64,000 bases of DNA from Marasmius tenuissimus (lineage: Eukaryota > Basidiomycota > Agaricomycetes > Agaricales > Marasmiaceae), in the NCBI GenBank assembly GCA_029532415.1, contig JAQOTA010000035.1, positions 186,001-250,000 on the forward strand, written 5' to 3'. This document shows positions 10,351 to 21,033 of the stretch, one piece after another. Each line of letters starts with the position of its first letter. The first letter of the stretch is position 1. A program made the translations under genes and the position numbers. The notes below the pieces were generated by a model that was not told the origin of the DNA, made no database searches, and saw only the letters and a program-made list of their open reading frames with translations.

Positions 10351-10362
10351 CCCTCCCCCTCT
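10351..10362 (-). other. polypurine tract
   Basis: AGAGGGGGAGGG on the minus strand, immediately upstream of the LTR start TGTAAC. This is the usual plus-strand primer of LTR elements. Confidence 0.65.
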
Positions 10363-10576
10363 AAGAACGAGCTTCATAGTGAGAATAAGACACATAGACA
10401 TAGAATGGAACTGAATGTAGCGTAAATACAACTTATGAATAATTTTTAAAGTGGACTTGTACCCATCAGACTGATAAAGACACCGTACCGACTGTTGAGT
10501 CTAGCCTTCCGGCGGCGTTTGTGACAAGTCGGGCACCAACCCTAGATTCCAGTCTACAAGCCTTTCATCCGGATCT

Positions 10577-11320
10577 CTAGTTCGATCCTGGTGCGGACTG
10601 ACTACCGGGAGCAACAGGTTCTGAGTCAATAACCATATTGGCTACCCTGCTGACTGTGGAATCAGGAATAGGTTGGGGATGATAGGTTGTCTTTGGAACG
10701 TCCTGAGTAGAAGACCAGCGAGAATCGCGAGTATCTCTCCAATGACGATAGACGGCACAGCGACGATGATATTTGATGATGGGTTCTTTGGTCCATCTGG
10801 ATGGGAAGAAGGTGTCGTTGGCCGGAAGTGGAAGAGGAAAGAATAACAAGCGATATTGGGCTGAGATGAAGATTCGTGCATATTTGGCACGAGTTCGAGC
10901 GGGAAGTGATGGCGTCCGGCAAGCATCGATACAATATTGCATGCCGAAGTACGCATAGGAGCTGATTTTGTTGACAGTGATACCACAAGCAATGAGGTGA
11001 GCCGAAAGCGAGGCCACACTCTTTACTGACTCGGGGTTGCAACGAGTAATGTTGCGAGTAGAAGCAATCTCGAGATGCTTCTGAGCAACCACGTTGCGGC
11101 ATAATCCCATATTGGCGATAAGAGTGATGAAATGAGTGTGATAATCGGGGAGAGAATCCTTGTCCGTGGGGGGAACGAGTGGAGCAAGGGTATAGTAGAG
11201 GAAGAAACCCCTCACACTGGGCATCCAAACGTGACAGTCATTAGTGACTGGGACACTGTCATGAAGACGCCACTTTTCCCTCCACCATTGGTTCACATGA
11301 TTATCACATGTTCTTTTCTC
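10577..11320 (-). pseudogene. unrecognised remnant ORF 3' of gypsy integrase
   Basis: One minus-strand frame is open through this interval (with segments such as PDYHTHFITLIANMGLCRN and VASLSAHLIACGITVNKIS), and two other frames are also long, so the true frame is uncertain. It lies between the purine tract of the family-G LTR and an inserted ~435 bp repeat (11324-11764), and similar coding-looking sequence resumes beyond that repeat at 11768-12032. It may be the 3'-terminal ORF of the gypsy element interrupted by the repeat. No domain is recognised. Confidence 0.35.
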
Positions 11321-11323
11321 ACG

Positions 11324-11764
11324 GTCACTTACTAGACATCTTTCTTTCTCACGATTCCCTTTCTTAACCCACCACTGCGCAGCTTTAACCCACATCGTGC
11401 AGCCATCCCATTATCTCATACCGACTCATTTCTTATTCATCCCTGACTCATTTCTTATTCATCCCTGACTCATATGTTACTCATATACGACTCATAAGTA
11501 GCCACTCCGACTCCAGCTCTGACTGTAGGATAGGTATATAAGCTAGCTAGTCTTCACCTGGTCCCTCATCTTGACCTCTTGTTGTTGGGACCAGGTGAGT
11601 AGTACAGTCTCCTTCACTTTCCTTCTCTACAATAGATCTAACTTGTCGTTGGGACCAGTTTCTGCCTTATCTCTGTCTGAGTTGAGCCCGCTGCTCCTCT
11701 CCAAGCTTGCTATCACTGCTCTCCGCCCTCGCCGTCTCCGATAGACGTTCAGCATTTCGTGACA
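11324..11764 (+). repeat. ~435 bp LTR-like repeat, copy 1
   Basis: Shares most of its sequence with 60014-60432. Features seen: repeated GACTCAT words, a TATATAAGC promoter-like box near 11537, and an imperfect hairpin TGGTCCCTCATCTTGACC... ...GGGACCAGGTGAG. It begins GTCACTTACTA and ends TTCGTGACA, so the termini are inverted (GTCAC/GTGAC). It has the look of a solo LTR, but no target duplication was seen at either copy. Confidence 0.6.
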
Positions 11765-11767
11765 GAC

Positions 11768-12032
11768 ACCTAAGTGTTTCGAAGGGATGTAATGGACAGC
11801 AATGGCCTCAGCCCACTTGGTGAGAGAATCTGAGGCACTAGGTGATGACAAAACAGACAGGATGTCGGTTTCACTAGCGTCCCACGTTGACAGGGAGTCA
11901 TCAGCATGATGGAAACCGTCATAGTCGACAAGGTTGTCAATCTCTGCCCATGGCTGAGTAATGGCAACTGAAAGACACTCGAGAGCGACCCCTGATACGT
12001 CGGGGACACTACTTGGTGATTTGGTATGAAGG
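11768..12032 (-). pseudogene. unrecognised coding remnant between LTRs
   Basis: About 88 codons are open on the minus strand, starting at the outer edge of the copia LTR (12033) and running into the 435 bp repeat. The peptide is acidic and non-repetitive (VDYDGFHHADDSLSTWDASE), which suggests former coding sequence. It could be contiguous with 10577-11320 before the repeat inserted. Family unknown. Confidence 0.35.
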
Positions 12033-12341
12033 TGATGAGCCAGCATAACACCTAGTGCAGAGGACTACAACATGGCTACACTACTAACCAGAGAGGAGTT
12101 TAGAGAGGTAAAGGCGAGACATAGAAGCTCAAGCACACTGTAGATTCAAGTAGAGAACTACGAGCTTATATACGTGTAGAGACTATAGTAAATACCATAT
12201 AAGGACGACAATGAAAATTGTACATATGATCATAAGTAGAGATGATAAATGGAACAATAGTCCCACATAATATGATGGCGGAAAGTATGAACCAGGACTT
12301 TGGATATACCGGGATGTAAAATATAGTCCACAGATTCAACA
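12033..12341 (-). repeat. copia family A 3' LTR
   Basis: On the minus strand it runs from TGTTGAATCTGTGGAC to GCTGGCTCATCA (TG...CA). Related copies are at 29971-30291 and 59700-60010 (plus strand). A purine tract GCGAGGGGGTG at 12342-12352 lies directly upstream on the minus strand, marking this as the 3' LTR of the truncated copia element to the right. A TATATA box lies near 12168. Confidence 0.85.
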
Positions 12342-12352
12342 CACCCCCTCGC
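12342..12352 (-). other. polypurine tract of copia A
   Basis: GCGAGGGGGTG on the minus strand abuts the LTR. The equivalent tract GCGAGGGGGAG is found in front of the copia B LTR at 20796-20806. Confidence 0.7.
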
Positions 12353-12383
12353 TAAGTGCAGCTGAAAAGCGCATCTGAGCAAA

Positions 12384-12940
12384 TCAAGTGGACGAATAGA
12401 ATTCAAGTCCAAGGTGATCTCTGAACTGTAAGAACTTCTCATGTCCGAGATTCTTTGTAAACATATCTGTGGGATTACAGACTCCTTCAATGAAGAACAA
12501 TTCGACTTTGTCATCTTCAACACACAATCGAATATTGATGTGCTTGGTTTGGCGTTCTTGAACCAGATTAGATGCAATGAAGATAGAGCCTTGATTATCT
12601 CCGCAGATTGGAATAGGACTCAAGTTGATTCCAAGTTCAGAGAGTAGCGATCTTATCCAGGAAGCTTGACGACTGCAATCCGACAGTGCCATATACTCAG
12701 CCTCAGTGGAAGGAAGAGTTACAGTCTTCTGGGCGTGTGATTGCCACGAGAAGATGCCGCTTGCTAACTTGAAGAAGTAGCCAGTAATCGAACGGCGTTT
12801 GATAGGATCGGCAGCCCAATCCGAGTCTGTGAACGCAAGAAGACCTCCATCAGAGTCACCATCGTAGACAAGTGAATAATCTGATGTGCCAGCTAGATAG
12901 CGACAGATGTAAAGTGCTTTATTGAGGTGTTCCTTCGTTG
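12384..12940 (-). pseudogene. copia A RNase H / end of pol, decayed
   Basis: The minus strand encodes the end of a Ty1/copia polyprotein: FTDSDWAADP, STEAEYMALSDCSRQ, GDNQGSIFIASN and a C terminus NPTDMFTKNLGHEKF, closely matching copia B (20290-20765). Part of the segment after TKHINIR is deleted and the frame is broken further upstream. The pol sequence is interrupted at 12941 by a solo LTR and resumes at 13410. Confidence 0.85.
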
Positions 12941-13409
12941 TGTCAAGAATGAGGCCAGTGACTAGGAAAACCCCTCAGGCCACCAACAGGATCGAGAGTG
13001 CGAAGGAGGAAAGATAGATTTGAGTAGGGCAAGTGTAAGATAGTACATGCTGGATACAGGCACTATGAGACAAAGTTGTCAGACTGAGGAACTATCTAGA
13101 AGTGTCCATGATTATATATGACAGAGCCAAGCTGTAGAGATATCATGGGAACAAAAATAAAAGAGGAAAAATGAAAGAATAAGTGATAAGAATCAAGGGA
13201 TACATGTGGAAACAGGGTCATAGTGGAAACCATATGGTATGCTGGGAAAATATCTGGAAACAATGTGGAACACCAGGTAGTACCAGGTAATGATATGGAG
13301 GCCAGAATGCGATGATGAGAACATGTAACCATGGGAAATAAAGAGAAAAACATGAGGAAAAAGTACCCGGGGACCAAGGGAAGGGAAAACAATGGGTGGA
13401 TCCGTAACA
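12941..13409 (-). repeat. 469 bp solo LTR with 5 bp target duplication
   Basis: Bounded by TGTCAAGAATG and GGATCCGTAACA on the plus strand (TGTTACGG...TTGACA on the minus). CGTTG flanks both sides (12936-12940 and 13410-13414). Removing the insert restores the copia reading SSNPTKEHLNKAL. A 150 bp fragment of the same LTR occurs at 49404-49555 in the opposite orientation. Confidence 0.9.
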
Positions 13410-13780
13410 CGTTGGATTAGAAGAGAACTGGGAAAGCTTTGTAACTGCATAGGCAATATCAGGACGTGTGCCCAGCATAATGTACAGAAGCGACCCAATC
13501 ACAGACTGGAATTTGGAGCGAATGGCAGGATTGACTGGACCATTGTTGGGAGTTGGTACATAGCCAGCAGGTAAGGGCGTAGGAGCACCTTTTGCATTCT
13601 GCATCCTGAAACATTTAAGGACTTTCTTCAGATAATCCTTTTGGTCAATCATAATCTTATTGCCTTCGCAACGAATGCTCATGCGAAGAAACTCACTAGG
13701 AGAAAAGATAAGATAAGAGGGAAATTCATGACAGAACAGGTGTGGGTGAGGAGGCACCAGAAACAAGGAGCCAGCCCTGT
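13410..13780 (-). pseudogene. copia A reverse transcriptase, C-terminal remnant
   Basis: The minus strand encodes KDYLKKVLKCFRMQNAKG, SVIGSLLYIMLGTRPDIAY and TKLSQFSSNP, the RT/connection region of Ty1/copia pol. Upstream (towards 13800) the sequence jumps directly to the protease region, so integrase and the catalytic half of RT have been deleted. Confidence 0.85.
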
Positions 13781-14600
13781 GCGTTGTTCACACTTTTCTT
13801 TCCCTTGCACTGAGTACAACCCACGAAGTGGGTGGAGATAGCATTTCAATATGATACAAGTGATTCCAGATCACTACGACTACCACACGCACTACTGATA
13901 TCAACTAGTTGAGAGCAGTGCTGTAGGTTTGCATCAGCTTGGGAAAGCAGGTCAAGGTATGGTACTTGCCTGTCATTGTGGAACAATCCAAGAGAGACGT
14001 CATCCGGGATGTCCTCAACGCCTGCAGCTTCGGCAATATTGTTGTCAACATCATTACCGAATAGAGAGGTCATGTCTTCCATACTGTCATCAGATCCCCA
14101 GGAAGAAGTAGAAGAAGGAGATCCAGCTCCCTCATATCCCTCATCATCCTCCAAAAGACGCTTGGATGAGGACGCACATGGTTGTTCAGTGTGGTCCTGG
14201 AGCGAACAATTGGTAGTGGATGTGACGATCTGTTCGAAGGGTTTGAGATACCGCGCCGTCTTGGGGGCACCAAGTCTGTCAGCAAGGGGACGTGCTCCAT
14301 GGACATCATCAAATACTGACTGAGACAGCTTGAAGCCAGTGAAGGACTGCATAGCAGCCGGATTCTTCTTGACAGCTTGTTGTGGGACAGTGCTGTCGCA
14401 AGACTTGTTCCAGTGACCGGTGAAGTGAGCTGGGGGCAGTGATCCCATAGCACAAACAGGAGGGGCGCTGGCGATCTCGGTGCACAAGGAGTTGTTAACC
14501 GCGTTCAATGTGATACGTTCCCTGCGGTCGGTGATCGAGGAGTAAGGACGGATTGGAGCGGGGGAAGGTAGGAGTGACCATGCGACCAATTGTTACCACC
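13781..14600 (-). pseudogene. copia A spacer and protease region, decayed
   Basis: Encodes YSSITDRRERITLNAVNNSL, the acidic linker DDRQ-like block (FHNDRQVPYLDLLSQADANL) and, in a shifted frame, FVGCTQCKGKKSVNN followed by LLVSGASS. The last is the retroviral-type protease motif DSGASS with the catalytic Asp replaced by Val. The sequence then breaks off and joins RT at 13770. It is homologous to 35800-36650 of copia C. Confidence 0.85.
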
Positions 14601-15340
14601 GTTGTTACCGCCGGCATGGCCGGGACCCTGGTGCTGGTTTATACCACTGCAGGTACGACGCTGCTGCTGCTTCTTCTTACCGTTGTTATGGTTTGAAGAA
14701 GGACGTTGCTGCTGCTGCTGCTATGGTTGACACTGTTGGCCACGCTGCTGCTGTCCACGCTGCTGTTGTTGCTGCGGCAGACACTGCTGCTGACCAAATG
14801 ATGGCTCGCGGTTGCCAGCACACTTGACTGCAGAAAGGCGGTTGGCGAGTTGAGGGTTCTGACACTCGTATTTGATCATGATTGCTTCATGAACGTCGGC
14901 TACAGTGAGGGCGCTGGAGCTCTCAGGATCCCTATCAAAGTCATGAAGGGACTTGGAGGAAGCGGCGTCCCGTTCGGGAGGAATAGCTGCGATGAGAAGG
15001 AGGGCTTTGATCAACTCGGGGAGTTCAACCCCGACCTTGGCAAGTCGTTCAATGTAGTGTTTGAACCTGGCGACGCCAGCCTGGGGATGGCTAGTCGTAA
15101 GCCAGAAGGATACCAGCTTGACGAAGTCGCCATAAATAGCAGACAAGGTTGGTTTGCCATAGGTAGTGATGATGGTGGACCAGGCTTTGGCAGCATCCAT
15201 GTCCTTGAGAGGTTCAAAGACTTCCTTCGTAGAGGTCAACTGAATGATACCCATCAGCTGGAGGTCTTTCTCCTCCCATGCTTCCAGCGCAGTGTTATAC
15301 GCCATGATCTGGGCTTCAGTAGGATCTGCGAATTCAAAGC
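14601..15340 (-). pseudogene. copia A Gag, 5' truncated
   Basis: The minus strand encodes a copia-type Gag (UBN2-like): LQLMGIIQLTSTKEVFEPL, SAIYGDFVKLVSFWLTTSHP, IAAIPPERDAASSKSLHDF, then a Gln-rich tail. It matches copia C Gag (34829 onwards) from about its residue 65. The N-terminal third is missing because the sequence switches at about 15340 to the plus-strand Gag of copia B. Confidence 0.85.
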
Positions 15341-15955
15341 CATGGGTGCACTACGTGCCACCACCACCATTGCCGTGCAGAGTATTATCGAGGATGATGA
15401 TACGGCTTGGCTTGCTTGGGAGAAGATCAAGACTCGTTATGGTCAACAGACTTCTGTGTCTGTTTGGGCTGACTTCAAGTTGGTCATGGAGTTTCGTTTG
15501 TCCGGTGGTAACCCCGTTCCTGAGATTGCTAAACTCGAACTCCTATTCGGCCAGCTCACTGAAGCTCAGATCGATCTTCCTACTCTTGTCAGAGCCATGC
15601 TCCTTCTCTCGATCATTCCACAGTCATGGGCCAACGCTCGTGAATTTGCTACCAATGGTAACTCGCCAGCTGAACTTACTTTCGAAGTGGCTCGTGATGC
15701 CGTCATTAACCACTACGAATCCCGCAAACCCGCTCCTCTCGCGTCGCGCATTTCTTCTGTCAAGAAGAAGGACAAGGACCCGAAGTTTAACCAACAGTCT
15801 AATCCTCCTTTGTCGACGTCTAACAATAATAACCAATCTAAGAACGACAACGACCAGAAGAAGAAGAACAACCGACGTGGCAGGAAGAAGAAGGGTGATT
15901 CTCAGGACAACAAGGGTGACTCCTCTCACAAGGGTCATTCTCATATTGCGTCCCT
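15340..15955 (+). pseudogene. copia B Gag, 5' truncated
   Basis: Plus-strand Gag fragment: AWEKIKTRYGQQTSVSVWAD, EFRLSGGNPVPEIAKLELL, LLSIIPQSWANAREF, then a Lys/Asn-rich basic tail (KKKNNRRGRKKKGD) in place of a zinc knuckle. It lacks the first ~70 residues. It is in the same frame as the protease-integrase frame downstream, consistent with an original single gag-pol ORF, but a ~610 bp insertion now separates them. Confidence 0.8.
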
Positions 15956-16565
15956 ATCTCATTTGTCCATCTTGTTACGATTCACCTCTATCCTCATCAA
16001 CAAACGCCCATATAGACACCTCTCCCCACCCCACTCACCTATCCCTTGCCACCTTTCCCACTCATTCAAAACATCTCTATAGACGACTCCGCGGAGTAAG
16101 TGGAGCTATGCATCCAGACCACAGCTCCAGACCATGCCCAGCAGACATCCCCACATGCCACCCCGAGTCATAATACACGAACAGCCGCAACGACTCACAC
16201 GACAGTCGCAGCCACTCCCACGACAACTCAGTCCAACTACAAGCGACTCACACGCCTGCGACTCAGCACGACTCAGAGCGACTCCGGACCTAGACAGATT
16301 CCAGTATATAAGCCCAATGTACATACAACCTTTCCTTAGCTTAACAACTTGGTTAATACACCAGTAAAAGCCCAATCGTGAACCTCGACCTTCGACACTT
16401 GACCTTCGACACCCGACCTTTGACACTTGACCTTCGACCTTCGACACTTGACCTTCGACCTCTGACACTTGACCTCCGACCCTCGACACTTGACCCTTGA
16501 TTCTCGACCTTCGAACCTCGCCCTCGCTTGAAAGAGTGACTTGAGAGGACACTAGCCGTGCCCTA
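15956..16565. mobile_element. ~610 bp insertion between copia B gag and pol
   Basis: Copia C is continuous across the equivalent point, while copia B carries this extra DNA. It contains GACTC-rich repeats, a TATATAAGCC box near 16306 and the minisatellite at 16380-16515. The flanks show similar words (TATCTCAT near 15954, TATCACAT near 16564), a possible 8 bp duplication with one mismatch. The general layout resembles the GACTCAT-rich LTR-like repeat at 11324, but the two are not clearly homologous. Confidence 0.55.
16380..16515. repeat. minisatellite, ~20 bp GACACTTGACCTTC-type unit
   Basis: Seven or so degenerate tandem copies of a unit close to TTCGACACTTGACCTTCGAC. It lies inside the insertion in copia B. 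Confidence 0.75.
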
Positions 16566-19223
16566 CCATATCACATCTCCTCACCCCCCATCGTTCCTGA
16601 TACTCCATCTGTCGTACATCCCGCGGACCGATCCCGGGATCCACTCCACATGCAGCGTTTCTCCGGTGCTACCTCTGGTGGTACTGTTTTTGAGAATGCT
16701 CAGGCTGCTCGCAGTCTTGCCGATCGTCTTGGTGTTCCCAAGTATGCTCACGTCCTTGAACCTATGGAACAGGGATATGCAGCTGCTTCCTCTTCCTCCC
16801 TCAAGCATCGTATTGATGGTCCCTTCTCCACTGCTCCACCTGCAAAGCGTGCTAAGAGCGTTGAGAAGGTTTACGACCTCTATGATTCTTTTTATGAGGA
16901 CTCCGACTCTGAGCGTGAGGATCGTATCGTGTTGAACGCTGTAAACAATTCTTTGCGTACAGAGATTGAGAGTGGAAGTGCCATGGACGTTGACAGCGAG
17001 ATCGCAGATGCCGCTGGTTTTTCCGACGATGTTGAGTACAATTCGGTCTCCATCGGATCTGAGGAATCTGACGATGACAGGCAAGTGCCTTATCTCAGTC
17101 TTTCTTCTAACACTGATACGAACCTACAGTGCACCGCTTTATTAGCCGCTTCTAAACGTAGTAGTTCGGATAACGTGTCCCGTATGAAATTTGCGCAATA
17201 CATTGGTGATCACTTTGCCACATGTGCTAATTGTAAGGGAAAGAAGGCGACTGGAAGCTCGCAAGAGTGGATCGTCGATTCAGGTGCTTCATCGCACTTT
17301 ACTTATGATCTCGAAGATTTTGCCGAGTATGAACCCATGAACAATGGACCGCAGCTAAACACTGCACAGAAGGACAACCCTATCCAAATCAAAGGGAAAG
17401 GGACTGTGTTCATCTCTCATTCTGTTGAAGGATCTGACGGTCGTATGGAGGAACGCATTACACGACTCTATCCTGTCTATTATGTTTCGCTTCTGTCAAT
17501 TCGACTTCTCTCGCTCGGAGAATTCTTGCAAGGTGGTCTGCAAGTACGCGGATCGTCTAGCAAATTGGCTTTTTATCAAAAGGGTCGACGCCAGTCATTG
17601 GTATCTTACCCGCTCATGCCTGGTCAAACCATTTTTTGGGTTAGCTCGCAGAAAGCCTCTGCTCGTAGCTTAATGGCCAAGTCAACGATGGATAAAGTTG
17701 ACTACAAGGTTCTACACAGACGTTTTGGACATTGTTCAGACAAGGCTCTGGATAAAGCTCGGAAGCATACTAAGAACTTCCCGGAATTCGACCGAAAACC
17801 TAAGAAAACCCGGTTATGCCGAGGATGTGCAGAAGGAAAGATGCACTCCAGATCGTTCCCTGATTCCACTACCCGTGCCTCGAAACCCTTCGAGAAAATC
17901 CACTCCGACCTCAAACAATTCCCCACTGAGTCGTACCACAAATACAAATGGTATATGTCGTTTGTCGACGACTGTACTTCACATGGCTGGACAATGCTCA
18001 TGCAACGCAAATCTGACTCTGTCAAAATGCTCCGTGACTTTATTGCTATGGTGAAGGTACAATTCGGTGTTGATATTAAGGAATGGATGTCCGATGGAGG
18101 GGGAGAGTACAAATCGGATGCCTTCGATGATGTACTAAAGGAGCACGGTATCAAAATTCTGACCAGCATTCCATATACGCCGGAACAGAATGGTCGTGCA
18201 GAACGGTTCAATCGGACCATTGTCGAGAAAGCTCAAGCTCTTCGCTTTGATGCTTGTCTTCCACCTTCTTGGTGGGAATTTTGTGTGTTGCACGCTGTTG
18301 CACTTCACAATCGGACGCCGTCCCAGCGTTTACGTTGGTTGACCCCGCATGAGAAGTTGCATGGCAGTGCACCGGATGTTTCGGATCTTCGAGTCTTCGG
18401 ATGTGCAGCGTATGCATTTATTCCGGAAAAGCGTCGAGTTAACAAGTTATCTCCGCGTTCGGAACTGATGACCTTCATCGGTTTTCAGGAAGGCATGAAA
18501 GGATATGTCTTTATGAAGATGTCCAATAATGCTATCTTCAAAAGTGCTACTGCTCTGTTCGATGAAAACTTGTTCCCGAAGTGTTCTGATAAGAAACCGC
18601 GTGGCTTTACCCCGGTGGGTGAAATCCCTGAAATACCGCCGGTATTGGGTGAAAATCCCAACTTCTCTTTGGATAGTGATGATGATTTGTCTGATGACGA
18701 TCTTTATCCTCCCGAGAACCTTCCAAAGCGATCGGAATCTCCTCATGACGATGATGGGGATGGTCCTGTACCTCAGGGTGAACGTCAACATCCTGATCCT
18801 GATCCTCCGTTCCAGCCTCCTAGGCCACCTACACCAGTGGGTGGACAAGAGCAGACTCCGCCACCAAGGCGTTCAGGCAGGAAACGGACGGGTACTAAGC
18901 AACCTGATAACGTATTTGGTGAACAACGAGACCCAAATAATCCCTCGTGCATTGTGCGTGATATGGAGAAAAATTCTACATGGAGAGATGCCACGGGTGA
19001 TAGAGAACCCATGGATCCGCCTACTACTTGTAGGAGAGGCAGACCTAGAAAGGTTCCTGGGACTAATTGTGCCAGTCTGTCTACCATGTGTAACTCCAGG
19101 GGGAGTCAGCCCGATAGCTTAGTGCAACAATTATCCCAGGAAGGGGGAGTAGGTTTCGTGATTTATCTGTTAAATCGGGCAGTTCCCGTTCACGATGACC
19201 TCACCGATATGTCTAACGTTTGA
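16566..19223 (+). pseudogene. copia B protease-integrase polyprotein, ends at in-frame TGA
   Basis: Ty1/copia pol. In the frame from the ATG at 16650: aspartic protease WIVDSGASSHF (~residue 209); GAG-pre-integrase HHCC finger (LHRRFGHC ... CRGCAEGK, ~352-395); integrase core with the DDE residues in MSFVDDC, WMSDGGGEY and TPEQNGRAERFN (~435-515); a Pro-rich linker. An in-frame TGA at 19221 separates it from the RT-RNase H part, which continues in the same frame. The integrase residues look intact. Either one nonsense change inactivated a young copy or the stop is read through. Related copies: A, C and a fragment at 60433-60989. Confidence 0.85.
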
Positions 19224-20765
19224 GAGTGGACTCTCCGTGACATACTGAAGCTGCCAGCTGAGCAGCAGAGAGAATGGAAGGCTGCTTGCCGCGATGAACT
19301 AGAGGCTCTTTGCAAGCGCAAGGTCTTCAAATTGGTTGACCTACCTAAAGGTCGCAAGGCTGTCAAAAACAGATGGGTGTTTGACGTTAAGTCAGACAGT
19401 CAAAAGAAAGCTCGACTTGTTGCCAAGGGTTTCTCTCAGGTCGAAGGTGTCGATTTTGATGAGATCTTCTCACCAGTTGTACGGTTTGAAACTGTACGAA
19501 TGATGCTCGCACTTGCAGCTCTCAAAAACTGGCACATTCAGGCATTGGATGTGAAGAACGCCTTCCTTTATGGCGAACTTAAAGAAGAGATCTATATGGA
19601 TCAACCTGAAGGTTTCAAGGTTAAGGGTCAGGAAGGCAAAGTCTATCGCCTTCGCCGTGCATTATATGGACTGAAGCAAGCCACTCTTGAATGGTGGCAT
19701 GCTCTCAGCTTGTCCATGGAAGTAATGGGCTTCAAATGCTTAACTTCCGATGCAGGTCTCTTCATCTGCAAAGATCGTGAGACTGGTGAAGAATGTATTG
19801 CTTTGATCTATGTCGACAATGCATTATTCCTTGGACCCAACAAAGCCTTTGTCGAAAAGAAGAAAGCCGAGTTTATGGCTCGTTGGGAATGCCGTGATCC
19901 TGGAGAAGTCAAAGAGTTCTTGCGCATGCGTATTCGTCGCAGAGGCCGTAAAATCCTTCTTGACCAGACCGAATACTTGAAGAAGGTCTTGAAGCGATTT
20001 GGCATGCAGAATGCAAAAACAGCAGATACTCCTCTTCCTGCCGGCTATATTCCACAACCCAACGAAGATCCTGTTGATCCCGAACGTCGCGCTCGATATC
20101 AATCAGTGATTGGATCGCTTTTGTATATTATGCTTGGCACTCATCCAGATATTGCCTATGCTGTTACAAAGCTTTCTCAATTCTCTGCTAATCCATCAGA
20201 GGATCACCTGAAGAAGGCGCTTTATATTTGCCGCTATCTTGCAGGAACTCCAGACTATGCACTGGTCTATGATGGAGCCTCTGACAGAGGTTTACTAGCA
20301 TTCACTGATTCTGATTGGGCTGCTGATCCTATCAAACGTCGGTCGATCACGGGCTATTTTTTCAAATTGGCAGGTGGCATCTTCTGTTGGCAATCACGCG
20401 CCCAGAAGACTGTTGCGCTTTCATCTACTGAAGCTGAATACATGGCGCTATCCGACTGTAGTCGTCAAGCTGTGTGGATTCGACAGTTACTCTCTGAACT
20501 TGGGATTGACATGACTCCCGTACCCATATGCGGAGATAATCAAGGCTCGATCTTCATCGCCTCTAACCCAGTTCAAGAACGTCGCACCAAACACATTGAT
20601 ATTCGCTATCATTATATTCGCGAATGTGTTTCAGACCGCAAGGTCGATCTTTTCTTTATTGACGGTGCCTACAATCCTGCGGACATGTTTACCAAGAATT
20701 TGGGTCATGTCAAGTTCTCCGCTTTTAGAGAACATCTTGGACTTGAATTTTATTCATCCGAATAG
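19224..20765 (+). pseudogene. copia B reverse transcriptase and RNase H
   Basis: Continues the pol frame after the TGA. RT motifs: NRWVFDVKSDSQKKARLVAK, ALDVKNAFLYGELKEEIYMD, YGLKQATLEWW and IYVDNALFLG. RNase H motifs: FTDSDWAADP, STEAEYMALSDC, GDNQGSIF. The canonical YVDD box of copia RT reads YVDN here, so the second catalytic Asp is replaced by Asn, and GLKQATLEWW differs from the usual GLKQAPRAW. The frame is otherwise uninterrupted to 20765. A purine tract and 3' LTR follow. Polymerase activity is unlikely without the Asp. Confidence 0.88.
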
Positions 20766-20795
20766 ACGCTTCGTGCTTTACTTGTGCTGCACTTA

Positions 20796-20806
20796 GCGAG
20801 GGGGAG
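20796..20806 (+). other. polypurine tract of copia B
   Basis: GCGAGGGGGAG lies directly before the LTR start TGTTGAATCC, 30 bases after the pol stop codon. Confidence 0.75.
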
Positions 20807-21033
20807 TGTTGAATCCGGACTACCGGATATATGGACCGTTGTATCGGGCCGCATATATGCTTCAATCGTTTTACTATGATCTATGCTATTCCTAGTCACT
20901 CCTGTTATAGAAGATACAGCCACCTCTGTATAGTATATAAGTAGCTCTGTATCTACATGCAATACCAGTACTTTTACTACTCTCATTGCTGCCTCTAAGC
21001 CTATCTCCAGGTGAGCTAGTCTGTCCCATGCTG
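20807..21033 (+). repeat. copia B 3' LTR
   Basis: Begins TGTTGAATCCGGACTACCGG. Its first bases match the copia A LTR and the rest diverges. A TATATAAG box is near 20934. The right edge (about 21033, ...CATGCTGCCA) is inferred from TG...CA ends and by analogy to the other LTRs; no second copy is present to confirm it. Confidence 0.6.

Noticed and set aside
10577..11395. Copia or gypsy pol assignment for this frame
   Set aside because: No RT, RNase H or integrase motif in any frame; left as unrecognised.
14850..15330. Plus-strand open frame preceding copia B gag
   Set aside because: Antisense to the copia A gag; only the part after about 15340 matches Gag on the plus strand.
15244..16173. 309-codon plus-strand frame
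   Set aside because: Shadow of the copia B gag in another frame; Ser/Arg-rich with no motif.
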